64,000 nucleotides of DNA from Planococcus sp. MSAK28401 (GTDB lineage Bacteria; Bacillota; Bacilli; Bacillales_A; Planococcaceae), in assembly GCF_018283455.1 (NCBI RefSeq), contig NZ_JAAMTH010000001.1, positions 1,841,501-1,905,500 of the forward strand, given 5' to 3'. The translations under genes were made by a program, and so were the position numbers. Positions 24,837-33,714 of the stretch are shown piece by piece. Position 1 is the stretch's first letter, and each line of letters begins with the position of its first letter. Below the pieces are notes generated by a model, which ran no database searches, was not told where the DNA came from, and saw only the letters and a program-made list of their open reading frames with translations.

Positions 24837-25432
24837 ACTTGCCCTCCCTTGCCGCCTTTTCGAACGATTGCCAGATACCCGATCAACCCGATGACTGCGA
24901 TAATCGATAAGGCGATCAGAAACCATTGCAGATGTCCAAGAATCGCTTCATAGGCATATGGAAAACTGCGGCCCAATGTGAAATAAGCGAATGTCCAGAC
25001 AAAGCCTGCTGGCATGGCGAACAGCAAATAACGTCCGAGCGGAAAGCGGTCTGCCCCTACAACATAAGGCATCGCCCAGCGCACGCCTGGAAGAAAAAAA
25101 CTGAATGCGATCGCCCAATTGCCTTTATGGGACAAAAATTGCCGAAATCGTTCAATGCCACTCTGCAGAAATGTCGTCTGCAGCCAAGCGATCAAGCGAT
25201 GGCCGAATAGCCACCCGAGAGCGTAAGCGAATAAATTGCTCGTGATCAGCCCGCTGTATGCTGATAAAAAGGCTGGAAGCGGCTTGAAATCGCTCGTTTC
25301 CGTTACGACGCCTGAAAATGCTGCAGCGAATTCATTTGGGATCGGCAGGCCAAACAACAATAGCCAATTCACTAAGAACATGCTCAAATACCCGTATTCC
25401 ATTGCCATTTCCCATAAAAAATCCAGCTCCAT
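24833..25432 (-). CDS. DedA/VTT-family membrane protein
   Basis: A 199-residue DedA-family protein: hydrophobic segments at about 15-35, 48-75, 110-130, 140-160 and 168-190, with the family motif FFLPGVRWAMPYVVGADRFPLG (split as FFLPGVRWA and MPYVVGADRF) and an acidic N-terminal half. Members act as scramblases or flippases, for example recycling undecaprenyl phosphate or phosphatidylethanolamine. The ATG follows a GGGGGA ribosome site. Monocistronic; DedA proteins UptA/PetA have been linked to these lipid roles, but this one is not assigned. Confidence 0.88.
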   Translation of the reverse strand: MELDFLWEMAMEYGYLSMFLVNWLLLFGLPIPNEFAAAFSGVVTETSDFKPLPAFLSAYSGLITSNLFAYALGWLFGHRLIAWLQTTFLQSGIERFRQFLSHKGNWAIAFSFFLPGVRWAMPYVVGADRFPLGRYLLFAMPAGFVWTFAYFTLGRSFPYAYEAILGHLQWFLIALSIIAVIGLIGYLAIVRKGGKGGQV

Positions 25433-25469
25433 CCAAATCCCCCGTCTCTATGCCACATTATCCCATAAC

Positions 25470-25497
25470 AAAAGGCAGCCCCGCAATGGAGCTGCCG
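25470..25497 (-). terminator. Terminator of odhAB
   Basis: A stem of about 8-9 bp with an internal mismatch and a U-rich 3' side, 14 nt after the odhB stop. Confidence 0.75.
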
Positions 25498-25509
25498 AAT
25501 GGTGTGGTC

Positions 25510-26796
25510 TTAAGATTCAAGCAATAGGTCTTCTGGGTTCTCGATCAATTCTTTCACTGTTTTCAAGAAGCCAACAGAATCGCTGCCATCGATTACACGG
25601 TGGTCATACGATAGCGCTACGTACATCATTGGACGGATTTCCACATTGTCGCCAACTGCGATCGGGCGCTTCTGGATCGTGTGCATGCCGAGGATCCCGA
25701 CTTGCGTACCGTTCAAGATCGGTGTAGACAAGAGTGAACCGAAGACGCCGCCGTTTGTGATCGTGAACGATCCGCCGGTCATATCGCCGATCGACAATTT
25801 CTTGTCGCGTGCTTTTGTCGCCAATTCACCGATCGACGCTTCGATTTCTGCAAAGTTCTTTTTATCCGTATCGCGGACGATCGGCACGACAAGGCCTTCT
25901 TCAGTCGATACAGCAATCCCTACATCATAGAACTGCTTCAAGAGCACGTCTGTGCCGTCGATTTCAGCGTTAACGTATGGGTATTTTTTCAATGCAGCAG
26001 TAACTGCTTTTGTGAAGAATGACATGAAACCAAGCTTGACGTCGTGGTCTTGCTGGAATTTGTCTTTCTTGCGCTTGCGCAGTTCCATTACATTGGTCAT
26101 GTCAATTTCGTTGAACGTCGTCAGCATAGCCGTCGATTGCTTCACTTCAAGCAAACGCTTGGCGATGGTCTGGCGGCGTCTAGTCATTTTCTGGCGGACG
26201 ATGCGGCCGCTTTCTTCATCAGAAGAAGGAGCTGCAGATGCAGAAGCTTTCGGTGCCTCCTGTTTAGCTGGAGCTGGAGTCGCTGCCGGTTTCGAACCGT
26301 GTGCTTCAACGTCTTGGACGCGTACGCGGCCCATTGGGTCTACTGGCGTAATAGAAGCCAAATCGATGCCTTTTTCACGTGCCAATTTGCGGGCTGCCGG
26401 GCTTGCGATTGTGCGGTCGGAAGACGTGCTGTCTTCTTCTGTAGGCGCAGCTTCCTGGTCGGCAGGAGCTTCCTGCTTCGCTTCTTCTTTAGCCAGATCT
26501 TCTTTTGGTGCCTCTTCTTTTTTAGCTTCTTCTTTCGGGGCTGAAGCTGCCGCTTCGCCAGAGCCTTCTCCGACTGTTGCGATTACTTGGCCGACTTCAA
26601 CTGTATCGCCTTCTTCTGCAAGCAGTTCCTGAACGACGCCGGCTTCTTCAGAGATAACTTCAACATTGACTTTATCTGTCTCTAGTTCAACGATGAACTC
26701 CCCTTTTTCTACTGTATCGCCCGGCTGTTTCAGCCACTGGGCGATTGTTCCTTCTGTAATCGATTCTGCTAATTCCGGTACTTTGATCTCTGCCAC
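25510..26796 (-). CDS. odhB: Dihydrolipoyl succinyltransferase, E2 of 2-oxoglutarate dehydrogenase
   Basis: A 428-residue E2 component that forms the core of the 2-oxoglutarate dehydrogenase complex and makes succinyl-CoA. Domains: one lipoyl domain (1-80, lipoylated Lys in ETDKVNVEV near 42), an Ala/Glu/Pro/Lys linker (about 80-130), a peripheral subunit-binding domain ([13 protein letters not shown]...DPMGRV, about 130-165), a second linker, and the catalytic domain (about 200-428) with SYDHRVIDG carrying the active-site His and Asp. It starts 24 nt after odhA. The E3 (lipoamide dehydrogenase) gene is not adjacent, as in Bacillus subtilis, where E3 comes from the pyruvate dehydrogenase operon. 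Confidence 0.96.
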   Translation of the reverse strand: MAEIKVPELAESITEGTIAQWLKQPGDTVEKGEFIVELETDKVNVEVISEEAGVVQELLAEEGDTVEVGQVIATVGEGSGEAAASAPKEEAKKEEAPKEDLAKEEAKQEAPADQEAAPTEEDSTSSDRTIASPAARKLAREKGIDLASITPVDPMGRVRVQDVEAHGSKPAATPAPAKQEAPKASASAAPSSDEESGRIVRQKMTRRRQTIAKRLLEVKQSTAMLTTFNEIDMTNVMELRKRKKDKFQQDHDVKLGFMSFFTKAVTAALKKYPYVNAEIDGTDVLLKQFYDVGIAVSTEEGLVVPIVRDTDKKNFAEIEASIGELATKARDKKLSIGDMTGGSFTITNGGVFGSLLSTPILNGTQVGILGMHTIQKRPIAVGDNVEIRPMMYVALSYDHRVIDGSDSVGFLKTVKELIENPEDLLLES

Positions 26797-26820
26797 AATT
26801 AATTCCTCCTTAAAAGTTCA

Positions 26821-29649
26821 TCATTTCGATTTAGCTAGAGCTTCATCGATGATGCGTGCCTGTTCGACTTTATGTGACTCGCCGTCGCCTTCTGCAGGGC
26901 TTTGGCGCTTCATGCGTCCGTAGTATTTCACTTCTTTACCATCTGCAAGTTCGCGCAAGTATGGGTCGGCGAATGACCAAGACCCCATATTTTGCGGCTC
27001 TTCCTGCACCCAGGCCAATTCCTTGGCGTTCGGGTAGCGGTCGACAATCGCTTTGATTTTTTCGGCCGGGAACGGATACAATTGCTCAACGCGGACGATA
27101 TGCGCCCACTCGTATCCTTTTCCGTCTTTGACGCGTTCCGCCAAATCGATGGCCATCTTACCGCTAGCAAATAGCAGGCGTTTCACTTTCTTCGCATCCT
27201 GCCCCATGTTCGGCTGTTCGATAACTGTCTCGAACTTGCCTTCTGCCAATTGATCGACTTCAGCCCCAACAAGCGGGTGTCTCAGAAGTGACTTCGGCGA
27301 CACGATAATTAACGGGCGGATGGCTTCTTCCCCTAGCATTTTTGCCTGGCGGCGCAGAATGTGGAAATAGTTCGCTGCGCTGGATAGGTTTGCGACTGTC
27401 CAGTTGTTTTCTCCAGCCATCTGCAAATAACGCTCGAGACGTGCACTGGAGTGTTCCGGGCCTTGCCCTTCATAGCCGTGCGGAAGCAGCATGACCAAAC
27501 CGGATTTTTGGCCCCATTTTGCGCGGCCGGACGAAATGAATTGGTCGAACATGACTTGTGCCATATTGGCGAAATCTCCGTATTGAGCTTCCCAAATGAC
27601 CAATGCTTTGTCGTTCTCTACATTATAGCCGTATTCGAAGCCAAGAATGGAAGCTTCACTTAACGGGCTGTTGTAGACGACGAATGATGCTTTCGAGTCG
27701 GAAATGTGGTGAAGCGGAACAAGTTCGTTGCCGTTCTTCTCATCATGCAGCACAAGATGGCGGTGCGCAAAGGTTCCGCGTTGTGCATCTTGCCCTGTCA
27801 GGCGGATCGGGTTGCCTTCTTGCAAGATGGCACCGAACGCCAATGTTTCTGCATGGGCCCAATCGATTTTGCCTTTTCCTTTGAATGGCTCTTCGCGGCG
27901 TTTCAGGATACGCGCCAATTTGCCGAACGCAGAAAAGTCTTGTGGCCATGACAATAGTTCTTCGTTCAATTTTTCAAGAATGTCTTTGCCGACGCCGGTT
28001 TCGATTTCCGGGAAACCGTTCAGGACAGCTTCCGGCATCTCTAATTTCGGATGATCGTCGGATTTATTTTCTTTTACTTTATCATACGCTTCCTGCATCA
28101 CTTTTTGGATGTCAGAATCGAGTGTTTTAACTTCATCTTCAGAAAGCACGCTTTCAGAAGCCAATTGTTTTCCGTACAATTCACGGACCGTATCGTGCTG
28201 ATGAACGCCGTGGTACATCATCGGGTTCGTCACTAACGGCTCATCCATTTCGTTATGGCCGTAGCGGCGATAGCCAATCAGGTCAATCAGGATGTCTTTG
28301 CCAAATTTCTCGCGGTATTCAAACGCCAAGCGTGCAACGGCTACCACAGCTTCGGGATCGTCTGCATTGACGTGCAGTACCGGAACTTCAAAGCCTTTTG
28401 CCGGGTCGGATGAATAATGAGTCGAGCGTGAATCGTGCTGTTCCGTCGTAAAACCGATCAGGTTATTGGCGATGATATGAATCGACCCGCCAGTTTGATA
28501 ACCGTTGATACGGCTGAAGTTCAATGTTTCCGTCACAATGCCTTGACCCGGGAACGCGGCGTCGCCGTGAACGAGGATTGAATAGGCTTTATTCGGGTCC
28601 TGTGGTGCCAAGCCGCTCTTGGAAGTCATTTCTTGTGCAGCACGCGTCTGTCCTGTAACAATCGGGCTCACGACTTCTAAGTGGGACGGGTTATAGGCAA
28701 GCTTGATCTTGGTGCCTGCTTTAGAACTGTGGGCTGCGCCCATATGGTATTTCACATCGCCGAACCAGCCTTTGGTGATTTCAAGCGACCCGTCTTCAGG
28801 AAGGAACGCTTCATCGCCGACATGCGCGAATCCTGCGAACATCATTTCATACGGTTTATGGAGAATGTGCGTCAAGACATTCAAACGACCACGGTGGGCC
28901 ATGCCGATCATGATGTTTTCCGTACCGGCTGATTCAGACATGCGAACCAATTCATCCATCAAGACGACAAGTGAATCGACGCCTTCGATAGAAAAGCGCT
29001 TTTGCCCGACAAATGTGCGGTGGACAAATTTTTCAAATCCTTCAACGCGCGTCAAAAGATCCAATACCTGCTTTTTCTTGTCAGCATCGAGTTTCGGCTT
29101 CATATCGCCCGCTTCGATTTTCGTTTGGATCCAGCTGCGTTCCTGTGGCTGGATGACATGTGCGAATTCGTAAGCGATTTTGTCCGTGTAAAGTGACTTC
29201 AGGTAATTGATTGCATCAAGGCCGTTTTTCACTTCGGCTGGAGCGTTTTCCAGGATTAAGGATACTGGGACATCTTTCAAATCGGCTTCAGTCAAGCCAT
29301 ATTTTGAAATTTCCAGTCTTTCCGTATCCCGAGGCTGGTCTTGCAACGGATAGATATCCGAAGCCAAATGGCCGTGTGCACGGATGGCTTCCGCCAAATT
29401 AACCGCTGCGAGCACTTTTTCAAAACGGTTCGGTTCGACCGCCACACCGGATGCAGCGCCAGTGGCATCGCCTGTCTGAATGGCAGGCTGCTCTGCAGGC
29501 GGTCCATATTGTTTGAATAGCTCCGCAAACTCAGGATCGATCAACTCAGGGGAATCCTGGTAAAGGTCGTACATCTCCATCACGTACCCCAAGTTCGGGC
29601 CGGTGATGGAATTCCACGGGGACTTTGTGTCCGGTTGATTGGTAGACAT
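26821..29649 (-). CDS. odhA: 2-oxoglutarate dehydrogenase E1 component
   Basis: A 942-residue thiamine-diphosphate-dependent E1 (SucA-type). Visible: an N-terminal helical region with NPSYVMEMYDLY-like start, AHRGRLNVL near 262, the ThDP/Mg site VHGDAAFPGQGIV followed by NLIGFTT near 400, and the transketolase pyrimidine domain with LPHGYEGQGPEHSSAR near 735. Length matches OdhA of Bacillus. The ATG at 29649 follows GGAGGTTATTCA; the 12 upstream in-frame codons overlap the ribosome site. It is the first gene of odhAB, with a putative promoter and cre site upstream. Confidence 0.96.
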   Translation of the reverse strand: MSTNQPDTKSPWNSITGPNLGYVMEMYDLYQDSPELIDPEFAELFKQYGPPAEQPAIQTGDATGAASGVAVEPNRFEKVLAAVNLAEAIRAHGHLASDIYPLQDQPRDTERLEISKYGLTEADLKDVPVSLILENAPAEVKNGLDAINYLKSLYTDKIAYEFAHVIQPQERSWIQTKIEAGDMKPKLDADKKKQVLDLLTRVEGFEKFVHRTFVGQKRFSIEGVDSLVVLMDELVRMSESAGTENIMIGMAHRGRLNVLTHILHKPYEMMFAGFAHVGDEAFLPEDGSLEITKGWFGDVKYHMGAAHSSKAGTKIKLAYNPSHLEVVSPIVTGQTRAAQEMTSKSGLAPQDPNKAYSILVHGDAAFPGQGIVTETLNFSRINGYQTGGSIHIIANNLIGFTTEQHDSRSTHYSSDPAKGFEVPVLHVNADDPEAVVAVARLAFEYREKFGKDILIDLIGYRRYGHNEMDEPLVTNPMMYHGVHQHDTVRELYGKQLASESVLSEDEVKTLDSDIQKVMQEAYDKVKENKSDDHPKLEMPEAVLNGFPEIETGVGKDILEKLNEELLSWPQDFSAFGKLARILKRREEPFKGKGKIDWAHAETLAFGAILQEGNPIRLTGQDAQRGTFAHRHLVLHDEKNGNELVPLHHISDSKASFVVYNSPLSEASILGFEYGYNVENDKALVIWEAQYGDFANMAQVMFDQFISSGRAKWGQKSGLVMLLPHGYEGQGPEHSSARLERYLQMAGENNWTVANLSSAANYFHILRRQAKMLGEEAIRPLIIVSPKSLLRHPLVGAEVDQLAEGKFETVIEQPNMGQDAKKVKRLLFASGKMAIDLAERVKDGKGYEWAHIVRVEQLYPFPAEKIKAIVDRYPNAKELAWVQEEPQNMGSWSFADPYLRELADGKEVKYYGRMKRQSPAEGDGESHKVEQARIIDEALAKSK

Positions 29650-29775
29650 TGAATAACCTCCAACTATTTGCCTTATGGCATTCACTTTTATTTATAGGTC
29701 TTTCCTATTTTAGCACGCCCCTCGCCCGACTTAAAGCGGCAGGGCTGTAGCAGTACTGAACGAATTTCCATATCA

Positions 29776-29803
29776 ATCTTACTACTTCCACTGAAAAAAA
29801 CAA
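29776..29803 (-). promoter_or_regulatory. Putative sigma-A promoter of odhAB
   Basis: TTGTTT, 16 nt, TAAGAT on the minus strand, giving a leader of about 120 nt before odhA. Confidence 0.5.
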
Positions 29804-29836
29804 TGCTTTTGATTGAAAAGATTCAGCTAAAGCGCA

Positions 29837-29850
29837 TTGAAGCGCTTACA
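29837..29850 (-). promoter_or_regulatory. Putative CcpA cre site upstream of odhAB
   Basis: On the minus strand TGTAAGCGCTTCAA, a close match to the cre consensus with the full TGTAAGCGCTT core. The only gene it can serve in this direction is odhA; it lies upstream of the predicted -35, so repression by simple roadblock is not certain. Confidence 0.6.
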
Positions 29851-29892
29851 TGCATACAAGGTGGCAGAATTCCCTTCTCCTATGGAAGAAAC

Positions 29893-31539
29893 TTATAATT
29901 CACCATGAAAACAAACGATGCCGCCGCCCTTTTTCTTTGCTTCATAAAGCGCATGGTCGGCTTTCTGAATCAGCTCCTCAAATTCGCTCCCGTTTTCGGG
30001 ATACAAAGCGCTGCCAATTGAGCACGTTGGGGAAAAATGCTGGCCGTCGATAACCCATCCATCTTTCAAAGTATGCTGGATGCGAGAAATGATGTTCTCG
30101 ATCTGTTTCCGGCTATTGATGGCGGATATGCCCGGCAATAAGATGAGAAATTCATCGCCGCCGATGCGCGCCGCCACATCGTACTTTCTGATGCTGCGCT
30201 CAAGTGCGCGGGCGAATTGGTGGATGAATTCATCACCGATTTCATGGCCATGCAGGTCATTGATTTCCTTGAAATTATCGCCATCTATGTATAAAACAGC
30301 GACTAGGTCACCTGTCCGGAGGCTCTTGGCTTCCATTTCGCGGAAATGCTTGACCATCATCCGTCGGTTCGGCAAATTCGTCAACGGATCGTGATACGCC
30401 ATGTGATGCAATTGTTCTTCCATTTCCTTGCGGTCGGTAATGTCGAATAAGATGGACAGCATTTGATAGATGCGCCCGTCTACATCAAACAGCGGAATAA
30501 TTGTAGCATCCACCCAGAACGGCTCGCCATCTTTCTTTAAGCTGCGCACTTGCCCACGCCAGATCTCGCCTTTTTTCAAGACCGACTGGAGATGGACAAG
30601 TTGCTGGCCCGACATGATCGACTGGCCGATCGACTGGATATTCATTCCAGTTAACTCACTGCTGTCAAAGCCCGTCAACTTCTTGAAATTTTCATTGGCA
30701 AATTCAATCATACCGGAGATATCCCAAATGAGGACGAGCGCTGCGTAATTCAGTGCATCTTTGTAGCTTTCCAGTATATTCTCCGTCCGTTTCAGTTCAT
30801 GCTTCAATAATAATTCATTGGTCAGCTCACGGAACACGACATGGAAAGCCCGAATGATCCCATCTTCTTTAATCAATGAATAACTGGCCGAAAACTTCGC
30901 CTCGCGTCCATCGCTTTTAATGCGGCTCAGGAAAATCGAGCTCACTTTATGGGTGCTTGTGCTGGTTTCAAGCAGAAGCTTACCCATTTCAAAGAATTTT
31001 TGCTTGTCTTGGGGAATGTCTTCGTAACTTCGGCCAAGCCATTCCTTACGGTGCACGCCAAAGGTTTTTTCGTAAGCTGGGTTCATATCAAGGATCGTAA
31101 AATCTGCTGAAATCATCAACATCGGATCGACTGAATTTTGGACAAGTGATTGATAGAACAAATAATCTTCTTCAATTTTCTTTTGTTCAGTCACATCTTT
31201 CGTGATGGCCAGCACGTATTGCGTACCCTCATGCTTAAATGGCGTCAGCTCGGTTTCCATCGCGGTTCCACGGTCAGAGAACAAGCTATAGTCCCTGTAC
31301 AGATGACGTTCGTTGCGCTTGATCGCAATCCGGTATTGCTTATGGATTTCAAGCGCCAATTCCCTTGGCAAGCATTCTTCTACGGTGCGGCCCGTTAGAT
31401 CCATCCCGAAAATCTTCTGGCAGACCGGGTTGACCCAAACATAAATAAAGCCGTTGCCCTGCTGCTGCATGAAATAGACCGGGTCGGCCGCTTTCCCGTA
31501 CAGCATATCCATTTGCTCTTTCGTAAAAGGTCCCGACAT
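29893..31539 (-). CDS. PAS-PAS-PAS-GGDEF diguanylate cyclase
   Basis: A 548-residue signalling protein with no membrane helix: three PAS domains (about 10-115, 130-245 and 255-375) and a C-terminal GGDEF domain (about 378-548). The active site GGDEF is intact (RIGGDEFLILLPG, near 460), and an RxxD product-inhibition site (RKYD) stands five residues before it, so it should make cyclic di-GMP and be feedback inhibited. No EAL domain. The PAS domains suggest sensing of a small ligand, redox or light. ATG follows GCGGTGGATTAG. It lies 18 nt after dapF and is probably the third gene of murG-dapF-dgc. Confidence 0.92.
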   Translation of the reverse strand: MSGPFTKEQMDMLYGKAADPVYFMQQQGNGFIYVWVNPVCQKIFGMDLTGRTVEECLPRELALEIHKQYRIAIKRNERHLYRDYSLFSDRGTAMETELTPFKHEGTQYVLAITKDVTEQKKIEEDYLFYQSLVQNSVDPMLMISADFTILDMNPAYEKTFGVHRKEWLGRSYEDIPQDKQKFFEMGKLLLETSTSTHKVSSIFLSRIKSDGREAKFSASYSLIKEDGIIRAFHVVFRELTNELLLKHELKRTENILESYKDALNYAALVLIWDISGMIEFANENFKKLTGFDSSELTGMNIQSIGQSIMSGQQLVHLQSVLKKGEIWRGQVRSLKKDGEPFWVDATIIPLFDVDGRIYQMLSILFDITDRKEMEEQLHHMAYHDPLTNLPNRRMMVKHFREMEAKSLRTGDLVAVLYIDGDNFKEINDLHGHEIGDEFIHQFARALERSIRKYDVAARIGGDEFLILLPGISAINSRKQIENIISRIQHTLKDGWVIDGQHFSPTCSIGSALYPENGSEFEELIQKADHALYEAKKKGGGIVCFHGEL

Positions 31540-31557
31540 CTAATCCACCGCTTTCTG

Positions 31558-32505
31558 TTATCTCAGCTCTGCTGTCGCGCCGCTGATTTTCTCAATGAAT
31601 TTTTCATAAGCTAACTGCTCATCTGTCTGTTTTACCAGTTCCAGTTCACCAGTTGTTAAACCAGCACCTGCATGGAAGCGATAAACACCTAAATATGTTG
31701 CATTACCGCTCAACTTCAATCGATAATGGCCGTCCTCGGATTTTACCGAACAGTTAACCATACCACCTGGGTTAAAGACGGAAACGTCCCCGAATGGCAC
31801 CAGCCCCGCGAGACAGCTGACCAAAGCGGAGGCCGTCATGGCCGTACCGCAGGCGTCCGTAAAGCCGACGCCTCTTTCATAGGTCCGGACAAAAATCCCT
31901 TCTTTTAATGGCGTCACATAACTTAAATTAACTCCGTCCGAGAAATAAGGGTTATCGCCGTTAAAATAAGCGGCCCATTTCTCCTGATGGGATGGGTCTT
32001 GCTGCAATTCCTTGCCGACAATCCCGATCAAATGAGGATTTGGCACGGCAACTGCCGTAAACGGAATGTCAGCATCGATGAAAGGCAGTGCTTGCTGGCG
32101 CCATTCTGAATGCTGATCGAATACCATCGGCAAATCGGTGAGTTCGAAAGACACCGGTGAAATTTCCACGCCGTACATGTTCACGCCCGCATCGATCTCC
32201 AATTCTTTCTGTACAGCCAAATCCGCTTTCATCGTTTCGATTACGGCTTGATTGATGCCTTCCCGCTCGCAAACAAAGCGCGCCACACAGCGCAAGCCGT
32301 TGCCGCACATGGAAGCTTCCGAGCCGTCTGTATTGAAAACGCGCATTTTCGCATCAGCGTGCGTGGACGGAGAGACGGTCAAGAGGCCGTCTATTTCCGG
32401 ATCCAGTGCCGCCAGCCGCTTGGTTAATTGCGGAAAATCCTCGCGTTCGTTTCCTTCATAGAGGAAAAATGTATTCATTGAACCATGTACTTTCAATAAT
32501 TCCAT
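31558..32505 (-). CDS. dapF: Diaminopimelate epimerase (Listeria-type)
   Basis: A 315-residue DapF that converts LL- to meso-diaminopimelate for lysine and peptidoglycan synthesis. The two catalytic Cys are visible in SMCGNGLRC (near 73-81) and FTDACGTAM (near 226-234). The N-terminus KVHGSMNTFFL rather than KMHGLGN and the overall sequence fit the Listeria/Staphylococcus-like subgroup; the protein has about 30 residues beyond the usual end (LELVKQTDEQ... to the C-terminus). It follows murG by 23 nt. Confidence 0.9.
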   Translation of the reverse strand: MELLKVHGSMNTFFLYEGNEREDFPQLTKRLAALDPEIDGLLTVSPSTHADAKMRVFNTDGSEASMCGNGLRCVARFVCEREGINQAVIETMKADLAVQKELEIDAGVNMYGVEISPVSFELTDLPMVFDQHSEWRQQALPFIDADIPFTAVAVPNPHLIGIVGKELQQDPSHQEKWAAYFNGDNPYFSDGVNLSYVTPLKEGIFVRTYERGVGFTDACGTAMTASALVSCLAGLVPFGDVSVFNPGGMVNCSVKSEDGHYRLKLSGNATYLGVYRFHAGAGLTTGELELVKQTDEQLAYEKFIEKISGATAELR

Positions 32506-32528
32506 AACGACACCTCTTCAGCTCGAGT

Positions 32529-33605
32529 TTATTTTGTATGAGCAGCCACTAGTTTCGCCATTTCATAGGCGGTTTTCGGCGCTTCTGCTTCTGTCATTGC
32601 ATGGATTAATTGCTCCTCTTCAGCTACCAGGCGTTCAACCGCCGCCATGAAGCTTTGTGCATTCACTTGTTCTTCTTCCAGCACATGGGCAAAGCCTTGC
32701 GCTTCGAACAAATTGGCGTTTAAGATTTGGTCACCTCGGCTTTTTTGCTTTGATAAAGGAATGAGCAGCATTGGCTTTTTCAGTGCAAGAAATTCAAAGA
32801 TCGAATTCGACCCTGCCCGGGAAACGACCAGGTCCGTCAAATGCAAAAGATGCGATAATTCATGCGTCACATATTCAAACTGGCAATATTGTTCGTGGCC
32901 CTCGAGGCGCTCATCGATATTGCCTTTTCCACATAAATGAATGATATTGAATTGTTTGGTCAAGGTGTCCAGGTTTTCGCGCACCGCATCATTGATGATC
33001 GAAGACCCTTGGCTTCCGCCCATGATCATCAATACTTTATGGGTATTGTCGAAATGGCATAACTCCCTGCCGCTTGCTGCTGAGCCGTCGAGCAATTCGC
33101 TGCGGATGACCGAGCCTGTACAAGTCGATTTCTCTTTCGGCACATGGGTCATTGTTTCCTTGAAGACCGTAAAGATATGATCCGCAAAGGGAATCGCCAA
33201 TTTATTCGCAAGGCCTGGCGTGACATCGGATTCGTGAATTATGACAGGAACACCTGCCAAACGCCCCGCCATCGCGACCGGCACCGAGACAAAACCGCCT
33301 TTTGAAAAGATTGCGACAGGCTTCACTTTGCGGATGATGTTCAAGGCTTGCGTCAATCCGGCACCGACACGGAACGGATCCGTAAAGTTTTTGGTCGAGA
33401 AATAACGGCGCAGTTTGCCGCTTGAAATGGCGTGATAGGTGATCTCTGGATATGAATCGCGAATCAATTCATTTTCGATTCCTTCTTTTGAGCCGATATA
33501 TTCAACGCGGAACCCGAGTTTTTCCAGTTCCGGAATGATTGCTTGGTTTAATGAAACATGGCCGGCTGTCCCGCCGCCCGTTAAAATGATTGTCTTATTT
33601 TCCAT
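32529..33605 (-). CDS. murG: UDP-GlcNAc:undecaprenyl-PP-MurNAc-pentapeptide GlcNAc transferase (MurG, Staphylococcus-type)
   Basis: A 358-residue GT28 glycosyltransferase that completes lipid II on the inner face of the membrane. Motifs: TGGGTAGHVSLN at about 8-19, SKGGFVSVPVAMAG near 95-108, IIHESDVTPGLANK near 118-131 and the C-terminal VVSRAGSNSIFEF near 255-267. It resembles the Staphylococcus aureus MurG more than the Bacillus subtilis dcw-cluster one, and some Bacillus species carry such a second copy outside the cell-division cluster. ATG at 33605 chosen; 17 upstream in-frame codons lack a ribosome site. First gene of murG-dapF-dgc, divergent from the MATE gene. Confidence 0.9.
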   Translation of the reverse strand: MENKTIILTGGGTAGHVSLNQAIIPELEKLGFRVEYIGSKEGIENELIRDSYPEITYHAISSGKLRRYFSTKNFTDPFRVGAGLTQALNIIRKVKPVAIFSKGGFVSVPVAMAGRLAGVPVIIHESDVTPGLANKLAIPFADHIFTVFKETMTHVPKEKSTCTGSVIRSELLDGSAASGRELCHFDNTHKVLMIMGGSQGSSIINDAVRENLDTLTKQFNIIHLCGKGNIDERLEGHEQYCQFEYVTHELSHLLHLTDLVVSRAGSNSIFEFLALKKPMLLIPLSKQKSRGDQILNANLFEAQGFAHVLEEEQVNAQSFMAAVERLVAEEEQLIHAMTEAEAPKTAYEMAKLVAAHTK

Positions 33606-33714
33606 CTGTTGTCCTACTCTCCTACTATGCGCATATGTGTCTTCGTCACTTTGCACGGTTTGTGTGATATACTCGTTTTATTTGGTATTGCAAGTGTATT
33701 GGGAGGCTATGTAT

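Noticed and set aside
25952..26632. A 226-codon plus-strand frame opposite odhB
   Set aside because: Low-complexity Ser/Ala-rich product, no ribosome site, and exactly shadows the odhB linker and lipoyl regions.
29853..29892. A possible terminator after the diguanylate cyclase gene
   Set aside because: Only a weak hairpin without a U tract is visible; the transcript may run on toward odhA's upstream region.
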